Below, in pieces: positions 56,169-64,000 of a stretch of DNA of 64,000 nucleotides. The DNA is from Echria macrotheca. Taxonomy: Eukaryota; Ascomycota; Sordariomycetes; Sordariales; Schizotheciaceae. Every line of letters starts with the position of its first letter. Position 1 is the first letter of the stretch. The translations under genes and the position numbers were made by a program. The DNA is taken from contig MU839831.1 of the NCBI GenBank assembly GCA_030411725.1, forward strand, positions 62,001 through 126,000, written 5' to 3'. Below the pieces are notes generated by a model. The model saw nothing but the letters and a program-made list of their open reading frames with translations. It was not told where the DNA came from and did no database searches.

Positions 56169-57127
56169 CCTGGCTTCCCGGGACTGTCTTCTTAGCGCTC
56201 ATACCACTGTGGAGCCAGTCGACTCGTTTGCAGCGACTGTTGGCCCCTTTTTCCCACTTTCTGGTGCGATCTCTTGCATAGCACTGCCTCAACGCGGCGA
56301 GAAAAGGAGGAGTTTCCCGGCTTGCCCGGTTATGCATTTCCGTCTGGGCAGCTTGGAGTTTGGCGCACGGTAACAAAACAACACAAATATCACCTCATAA
56401 TCAGTGTTTTCTTTGGGTGGAGTTTAGCATGGTCAGCATATGAGCGAGCTCTACTGCTGTTACAAAAGTTGGGTCGGCCTCATTGGGATACCTGTCGGCA
56501 ATGGCATTTCTTATTCATTGCCCCGTTATTGTTTGCTAAGCACGAGGCGGCTAGGCGCAGTTCTTCTAGGTGTACCCGTTCCCATATGATCGGCATACAC
56601 CGTATGATAGAAACTTGTAATCGGAACTCGGTCTATGACCTCAAGATCTGCATGCAAACATATCTGAGTGATTGCTGTCGGCTCCAATTTTTGCGTGTCA
56701 GACGAGGACGGGAGTGCGGGGCCGGGAGCCGGTCCAGCCGGCTCCGATGTTTTTGGAGTGGGGCAACGGTCCGGCAGTCTCCGGGCAGACCAAGAATCCG
56801 CATGACAGCGACATTGGCGGGAGCTCTACATTTGGTCGCACGAGACATTTTGGTGGTTAGCTTGAAGAAAAATACAGGCATGAATTTTGTTTGCCTGGCG
56901 ACTTGTGCAAATGCTGCGAGTGATGAGAGAGTTGGCTTGGCACAACCCTAACCCGAAACCTACCATTTGACTTCACCGCGTGAATGGCGGGAAGAAAGCT
57001 TCGTTTGCTCGAGAACCTCATTCCACAACCACACCCCTCGCTCCCACAGCCTCTGTCCGCAGACTCGACGGCTGCGCTAATGTGAAGGCTAGAGCCTCGT
57101 AGGACACCATAACCCACTGCCTCCGAA
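56169..57127. other. Intergenic region, no gene seen
   Basis: About 960 bp between the hypothetical gene and PPIL4. No supportable feature. Confidence 0.5.
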
Positions 57128-58652
57128 ATGTCGGTTCTTCTCGAAACGAGCGCGGGCGACATCGTCATCGACCTGCTGGTCGATTACGTGCCCAAGATGT
57201 GCGAGAAGTACGCGCCCCCATCTTATGCCCTCCAATCTTGCCATGGAGTGCTGGCTAACATGCTCTAGTTTCCTCAAGCTCTGCAAGATCAAATACTACA
57301 ACTTCGCACCTGTGCACTCGATCCAAAAGTCCTTCTCCTTCCAGACTGGCGACCCTCTCGGCCCGCTCTCAGCGCAATCCGACGGCGGCACGTCAATATG
57401 GGGAGTTCTCTCCAACGATCCCACCGACAAGGCGTTCCCCGCGCTATTCCACCCGAAGCTCAAGCATCTCGAGCGCGGCACTGTCAGCATGGCGACCGCT
57501 CCACACCCTTCCGACCCTGAGATGAGGCTGGCGGCCTCGCAGTTTATCGTCACGCTGGGGGATAATACAGACTACTTGGACGGGAAAGCAGCTATTTTCG
57601 GCAAGGTGGTGGAGGGCTTTGATGTGCTGGAGAAAATCAACGACGCAATAGTCGACGAGCGAGGCCACCCACTAGTCGACATCCGCATAAAACACACCGT
57701 CGTTCTGGACGATCCCTACCCTGACCCCCCGGGCCTCCGAGAACCTAGCAGCTCCCCTCCGCCCAGCAAGGCACAGCTTGCCACAGTTCGCATTGGTGAA
57801 GACGAGGAACTTCTGGATGAGGAGGCCAACGAAGAAGCAGCGGCTGAGGCGGAGAGGAGGAGGAAGGAACGAGAGGCGGCAGCCCAGGCGCTGACGTTGG
57901 AGATGATGGGCGACCTTCCGTTCGCCGAGGTCAAACCACCGGAAAACGTGCTTTTCGTCTGCAAGCTCAACCCCGTGACGACGGATGAGGATCTCGAGCT
58001 CATCTTCAGTCGGTTCGGCAAGATCCTCAGCTGCGAGGTGATTCGAGACCGGAAGACTGGCGACAGTCTCCAGTACGCCTTTATAGAATTTGAGGATAAG
58101 AAGAGCTGCGAGGAGGCCTACTACAAAATGGATTCTGTTCTCATCGACGATCGCCGTATTCATGTCGACTTCAGCCAAAGTGTCAGTCGGCTAAGCGACG
58201 TCTGGCGCTCCGAGACCAATACCAAGCGGAAGCATGCTGCCGTCAGGACAGGAGGGTGGGGCGGTGTCCGGGAGCTTGAGAAATGGAGGAAGTACCGCAA
58301 TGAGGATGATGAGCGTGTTGACGACGGAGGTTACAAGATGGTTCATGGGATAGAGGAGATGCGTGGTCGACACGGGACAGACGATCGTGCCAAGGGAGAC
58401 GCGCCAAGGCAGCCGGATGCAGACCGGAAAGATGACCGTGACTCGGGATCTGGCTTGGACCGTCCTCGGCATCGACGGAGCCGGAGCCCCCGGCGAGATC
58501 GACACCACGACGATGCCCGTGGCAGTCGACGGCTAGACGACGGGAGAAGTGACCGGGACCGCCGAGATCGTCGAGATCGTGACTACAGGCGAGAAAGGGA
58601 CAGAAGCCGGGACAGGCACGGAGGAGGACGAGCCGATGACAGGCGCAGGTAA
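57128..58652 (+). CDS. PPIL4-type cyclophilin with RRM (RNA-binding PPIase-like protein)
   Basis: Exons 57128-57207 and 57269-58652 (61-nt intron with CTAAC branch site) give 487 residues. An N-terminal cyclophilin domain (MSVLLETSAGDIVIDLL to about 170) is followed by a Glu-rich helix (about 200-230). An RRM comes next (ENVLFVCKLNPVTTDEDLEL, RNP-1-like LQYAFIEFED, about 240-320), then a long Arg/Asp/Ser-rich tail. This is the PPIL4/Cyp6 architecture of nuclear, splicing-linked cyclophilins. The usual catalytic Arg region (FHRVI in active cyclophilins) reads VHSIQKSFSFQTGD, as in other PPIL4 proteins, so isomerase activity may be low. Confidence 0.95.
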
Positions 58653-61600
58653 CCTGGCGCCGTCTAATCGGCGCTGTCCCTGAAGGCTCTCGTGTTTCGC
58701 GGTCTGCCCATGTCGCGCGAAAACTATTTACACTGGCCCAGTGCCCATGGTATCAGAAAGAGACCAGTTCTAGACACCAGCCATCCAAAACATTCGATCG
58801 ACTGTTGGTAGTTCCCATCCTGCAGTAGTGACCTCGCGCTGACTCGAAATACAGTGGACCGTTCATGTGCAGCCCGTTGGTTCCGATGGTATTCTATCTT
58901 GTCTCGAGCCATGAGATGATCGATCTCGTCTGCACTCCATTGCAGGCTGACGCATTGTCCCGCATCATCATGGAATCGTGATGGAATGGCGCCGCCATGT
59001 TCGATCCCGACAGACACTGTCCAGCTCTATGCATATTCCCATCATTCCCTGCTGACTCTTCTCTTGATGTGCGAACCCCAGCGATGGACGTTAAGGCGCG
59101 AGGGCGCGACTAGGGAAGCCGCGAATGCACTTTGCGCTCGGCGTCTGAATGGTCCTCGTTACCGGGTTTGTGGGTAAAGACGGCTTCTAGGAACCCGTCT
59201 TGTATGTAATCCCACGGACGCCGGCCTTTCATGTGGCTGCCAGGTTCGATGACCTGGAAACCCTCTCTTCAACTGCGTCGACTTATGCCGGGCTCCGTCA
59301 ACTGCCTTTCCCCTCGTGCTGCTAACCGCGGGGGCAATGAGCCTTGCCCCGAAGCTTGCAGCATCTCTGGAGAAGGTTCTCGAAGTCAGAAACCCGCTCA
59401 AGCATCTCTAGCCCATGGCGCCTAGGATAGGGGCAAGTACTCCTCAAGGACTCCTGGGCTGGCCTCCGTGGACGACATCGCTCAGGTGACGTGTGTATGC
59501 TGCCACCCCGGTCAAAGGCTTCCAGCCGCGAAAGAAGACCGTGGCTGCTCGCAATTGAGCTGCCGGGCCGGACTTGGCTCCCCCCATTCCTTTCGGAGAC
59601 GGACGAGGCCAGAGCAGGCCATGCCAGTGGCATCGGGCAATATGTCTTGAAGGCCTGATGGCTGTGAGACCTACAGTTTGCCTCATGGGCTACAAGAATG
59701 GATCAAAAGGCCCCATGGCGCGTTCTTGGTCCTGGCCGTAGCACCGCGGACCGGGTTTGTCTCAACCTTTCACAAAGGCCACCGGTCAGCCTTGTTTGCG
59801 GTGCAAATCTGGACGAGCAGGTCTACTCATGTCCGGTCACCTCTCGGCGCGATGTCACCCCGATGAGCTCACAGCTACTTGTATCACGAGTCTACCAGGC
59901 ATCGGTAATAGTAGGACGCCCTCCATCGCGACGGCCCCCCATCCTCCAAAATACGTGGCCGGACTTCCCACATAAACTACAGAAAGCTCGTCCGACATGA
60001 AAGACGGCAGCTCTTGTTCGTACCCCATTCTCCACCTCCAAGCCAAGCACTCTGGGCACTCTTACATGTTCTATTCAGCAAAGGAGACGGTAAAACACTG
60101 TCGTTGCTAGGCTTGTATAGGCGGAATTGGCCAGGCAGATACGTTGCGCAATATTGCGTAGTTGAGCTCGGTTTGCGCGACATTTCTTACTCTGGTACGT
60201 AGCTTGAAGTACTAGGTGTCGGCGTGTCACATCAACGGGAAGCGACAGCACCATACTCTTCAGGCCCTCTTGACAGTCCAGCCAGGCATTGTAATCAGCT
60301 GCAGACATCCGAGCAAGGGCTTTTAGCCGAAGATTTCGCTCCCCTTTCTGACGAGGCCCAGCCGGCTCGCCTTCATTCGCATCCACTGCTTCTCGGCTCC
60401 CGTCGCCCCGCTGTCTTGCTGGCCACGAGGGAAGGCTGAACGGGTAGACGGCGTCTCCAACAGAGGCTCAAACGTTGAACGACTTCCTCCTCTCATCCAA
60501 CCAAAACCCAGAGTCACGCTGCGGTGCACCCACACCCTGTCATAATCTCGAGCGCATACGAGGCGCCCCGTGGCCCAAGACTGAATCCAAGGCTGTTATC
60601 TCGGCCGAGGATTCCACATCAGCCATTGCTCAGCTACTCAAGTAAATCACGGCGACGCGTGGCTCACGACAAGGCGAATTTCTACGAGACAGGCTTGCCC
60701 TAGCATCCAGACCGCAGGCTCTATGCCTGATCCCTTCTCCAGACTTGTGTCAAGCGGTGCTCGGTACACAAGAAACCGGTGTGCATGGGGGTGGCTCGTA
60801 GCATGCTCGTTGGCGCTACAGTCCTCGAGAAACGGTGGTCCCTCGGGCCTGAGTAGGGTGGCAGAATGGCTAGACCGGTCCGGCCCGAGAGCCTCTTTGT
60901 CGGCCACAGTGCCGATCCGCTCAAGAGTGCTAGGCAATAACGAAAACGGCCGCAGGCGCGTCGTTCCCAGATTGTATGCAGTCGTCTGCAGATCCTCTCC
61001 CCCCTTCCCCCTTTATTGATGCGCGGCCGAGTTCCAGGCCGCCGGACCGACGAATCGGATGGCAAACTCTGGACAGGAGACGATCGCTCAGAATCTGGTT
61101 TCCGGGAACGAGATCAGATCAGCCATGTAAATGTGATAGAGCCAGGGAGCGCTGCCTTGTCAAAGCATGACCTGCAGCACAGGGCTGGCTGAGACGGGCC
61201 GGAATGGCGTCCAACTCCATGTTTACACAGGCGACCGGGGAAACAAGCAACAGCCCATCAGCCGGGCTGGCTTCCTGAGCTTCCGGTCTCTGGCGATATT
61301 GTCTGCAGGACTAATGCCTAGGATAGGTCTTTAGTGCTCGTAACGCTGCGGGGCGACCCGAGAGGACCGCCTCGGTTTTCATAGCCTCATCCAGCGGCGA
61401 CGATGACGGTCTGCACTACGTCGAGCCATTGCAACAGCCAATCACCAGAAGCAGCTGACCCAAGTCTTATTACCTGACGACCGGCGATCCTCCTGATGAA
61501 GAAGATGCCCTGCCAAACGCAGCGCGCTCCTGTGGACCACGCCATGGATTGCTCCAGACTTGCATGTTGCACCACAATATTTTCGACCATCACGTTTGGC

Positions 61601-62478
61601 AAGGCCAACACTAGACATTTGGCATCTGATGTATCGCCATGGCCCGCACGCAGGGCACAGGTCATGTTTGAAAAGCCTGGCCCTGAGATGGCACTGCGGG
61701 AAGCAAACAAGCGGACATAAGAGCTACTGTACCTATTTCTCCATCAGGAAACGCCCCCGCACGGCGGCAGAGGAGGCATCTCGACGGTCGAAAACCCATC
61801 TGAGCACAGCGGTGACTGGTCATATCTCTCTCCTTCTATGCATATGTCTTGTTGTTTGATGGACGCCTAGGTGCAGCGACTTTGCGTGTTGCAAACTGGA
61901 GAACCGGACAGCAGGAGGCAGTCCAGGGAAGAGCCCTGGGAGGAGGGATCTTGGCCAGCCCTCATCCACTACGACATTGGAGGAGCATCTGCCGTACAAC
62001 AGTCCCCAAGTGGGCTGCCTCTCACATGTAGCAGCCAAGACGTGCCATTCGTGTGCTGTCTGCGCTAGAACAAAGACCCGAGAGCCTTTCGGAGCGTCTT
62101 GGTGTCCGAAGAGCCGGCCAACTGTAGATACAGTTGAAATTTTGCACCTTGTTGGCGACTGTATCTCTGTGCTCGGTGCTTATCAAGGTGCTCCACGAGA
62201 AAGTTCGTTTGCATCTTGGTCGAGTGTGAGTGGGAATACAATCTGTATACAAGGGTGTTCTTGCTGCTGGTGGATAATTTCGTACATGTTTGCTTGCTGC
62301 TGCTCCCCTTGTTATGGATCTATCGTCAAGTTTTGATATATCATCAACCGCAAGTTGCCTTGGCCCTGGACATATGGAGCATGGACAAGCGGGCCATGCC
62401 TTACTTGCTTGAATGTACCTGTCTCTGTCTTTGGTCGCCGCTGGCTATATATCAGCAAACGGACGCAGCCGTCGACGT

Positions 62479-62516
62479 GGAGGGGGGATGGGGGGGTCCT
62501 CAGCCGGAGTGGGGGG
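62479..62516 (+). repeat. G-run cluster, potential G-quadruplex
   Basis: Runs of 6, 7 and 6 G (plus a GG) lie within 38 bp on the plus strand. Confidence 0.5.
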
Positions 62517-62670
62517 TGTAGCACAGGAAAGCAGAGAGTCGCGGAAACCTGCAGACACTGTCCTGTCAAATTTCTATCTGTATCGCGGTTCCGTCCGGGA
62601 ACAAAGTTAGTGCTCCGTCGGCCTGCGAGATACGGACCTTTTGTTACTTACACTCCCTGGAGAGCATGAC

Positions 62671-62694
62671 GAGGGGGGAGGGGGGAGGGGGGAG
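62671..62694 (+). repeat. G6-A-G6-A-G6 tract, potential G-quadruplex
   Basis: Three runs of six G are separated by single A residues. Long runs can supply the four G-tracts a quadruplex needs. Confidence 0.6.
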
Positions 62695-63650
62695 CAATGT
62701 CGCTGAAACAGCAAAACGGAAAATACCGTACAGTAACGGGGCCAGCACATGTACCATACATGCCTACGCAGCAAGACGTGGCTGGCTGGATAATCCAGGC
62801 CACGTCCGTCCGGTGGGAGGTTCTGGACCAGATGCCCGGGGTGTGGAGAGAGCCACCATGCCCTTGTTACCAAGACATTATGCACATCAACGATCTTCCT
62901 GGCACTCCCGTCCGCCTCCCCCTCGTCCTCGGCCAGCACCTATGCTCCTAGACGCACCAAGCAAGCTGAGGTAAGGAGCCAAGGTGCCATGCTCATCATT
63001 GTACGTACCTTAGCTGCATGCTTCCGAGACACACGGCCCATGGAGAATGGCAAGAGCAACAGGGGACAACAGAGGAGCTTATTCTGCTGAAGTGAAATTG
63101 GCCGCTGTCAACTCGCACGCTCTCCCTGTGCGACTACTTCCCTTTTTCTCCACAGTAGTCGGGGGGGTGTAGAGCGGAAAACACATCCGGGAGGCACCAC
63201 GACACCAAGAAAATGAAGCACAGATGCACATGGTGGCTTTCTGCTGCTGCGGAGAACTGGCTTGCAAACAGAGATCGGGCACCGGGCCGGTTGTCGTGAT
63301 GGTCTAGTCGCCAGGGCTTACAGCCGACTCCCGGCTCCCAATATCCTCTCGCTCTCCCTCCCCTCGATTGCCTCCTTTTTTCTTTTACCACTCGTCAATT
63401 GTCGACTGCTGCTGCTGCTGTCACGGTGGGGCTTGTTCAACCGGAAGGAACAACCCCCGTCCTCTCGCTTTTGATTTCCCAAAGTCTCTCTGACGAGAAA
63501 GGAAATTACACTGGCTGCTGGGGAAAACACTCGCTCTTCTTCCCCTTCCGAAGTGGTTTTATTTTCTGTCTCCTCACGAGCCTTTGTTCGTCTTGGAACA
63601 ATCGCGCCCATTCTGCATCGATGCACACAAGCCACGGCACACATACACAT

Positions 63651-63668
63651 CACACACACACACACACA
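63651..63668. repeat. CA microsatellite
   Basis: Nine CA dinucleotides in a row within a CA-rich stretch (63623-63690), likely in a transcribed leader. Confidence 0.85.
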
Positions 63669-64000
63669 TCACAATAGCACACAGAGAGCAGCACGATTCT
63701 GACTCGCGACATATCTTACGACAAGATCATCTACAAACCTCTACAAACACGCCCCTGTGGGTTTGCAAGCAAGCCTTTAGAAAGTCCAAGACACACAAAG
63801 GACATCAAGTACGGACTTCTACCTCAGACAGGCAGGCCACACGATCGAGTCGGAGCCTCGAAATCGGTTCCTTCGACAACAACAAGGGCATTGTATCTTG
63901 TTTGCGTTTTCCGGCCGGCACTTATTTTCAACGGCTGCCGCACGCCACCTTCCTACCCGGTATGTCTTCAACTTTTCTTTGTATGCTTATTACGCTCATT

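Larger units (their letters stand above)
58653..64000. other. Gene-poor 5.3-kb region up to the window edge
   Basis: I find no supportable gene. Simple features are two G-run clusters (62479-62516, 62671-62694), a CTG run near 63407-63420, pyrimidine-rich tracts near 63340-63390 and a CA repeat. From about 63300 to the end the sequence has the look of a long 5' leader or promoter for a gene starting beyond 64000. Confidence 0.45.

Noticed and set aside
1..64000. CRISPR arrays, insertion sequences or a secondary-metabolite cluster
   Set aside because: No regularly spaced repeats, transposase motifs, polyketide synthase, NRPS or terpene synthase genes were seen; the setting is a eukaryotic nuclear genome.

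Overview
The window looks like a GC-rich euchromatic piece of a filamentous ascomycete genome, most likely a Sordariomycete and plausibly Chaetomiaceae (the family is inference). The evidence is intron-split genes with short 47-150 nt introns carrying CTAAC/CTGAC branch sites, no operons, fungal-only families (RTA1-like, fungal rhodopsin-like 7TM, SUR7/PalI, NACHT STAND receptors, GH6 cellulase, CBM1) and conserved housekeeping genes (RPA43, ARP2, CDK8/SSN3, ARF6-type GTPase, SGF29, PMI, PPIL4). I assembled the exon models by hand from splice signals and frame continuity. No transcript or database evidence was available.

Layout. 0-13 kb is accessory or surface-oriented: the 3' end of an intracellular subtilase, an RTA1-like 7TM protein, a probably secreted tandem rhodanese, a fungal rhodopsin-like 7TM protein, a NACHT STAND receptor and a CBM-less GH6 cellulase. 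13-20 kb has a SUR7/PalI-like membrane protein, a tRNA-Gln(CTG), an HSP70-like ATPase-fold protein and a coiled-coil protein with a C-terminal zinc-cluster-like Cys pattern. 20-29 kb has a FAT1-like acyl-CoA synthetase (its intron holds an assembly gap), an amino-acid/GABA-type permease, Pol I subunit RPA43 and an NmrA-like reductase. 30-38 kb has a second NACHT receptor, a sugar-porter MFS protein, an Asp/Glu/hydantoin racemase and ARP2. 39-47.5 kb has CDK8/SSN3, an ARF6-like GTPase, SGF29 and mannose-6-phosphate isomerase. 47.5-64 kb is gene-poor: a small secreted CBM1 protein, a hypothetical protein and the PPIL4-type cyclophilin, separated by 2-5 kb stretches without a supportable gene. 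The right edge looks like the leader or promoter of a gene beyond the window.

The genes do not form an obvious pathway or biosynthetic cluster. The points most worth follow-up are: the two NACHT receptors with the same architecture and a phase-2 intron at the same place; the GH6 enzyme whose active-site loop looks shortened; the CBM1 protein with no catalytic domain; the C-terminal Zn2Cys6-like motif; two introns that appear to be GC-AG; and the homopolymer-bounded gap inside the acyl-CoA synthetase intron.
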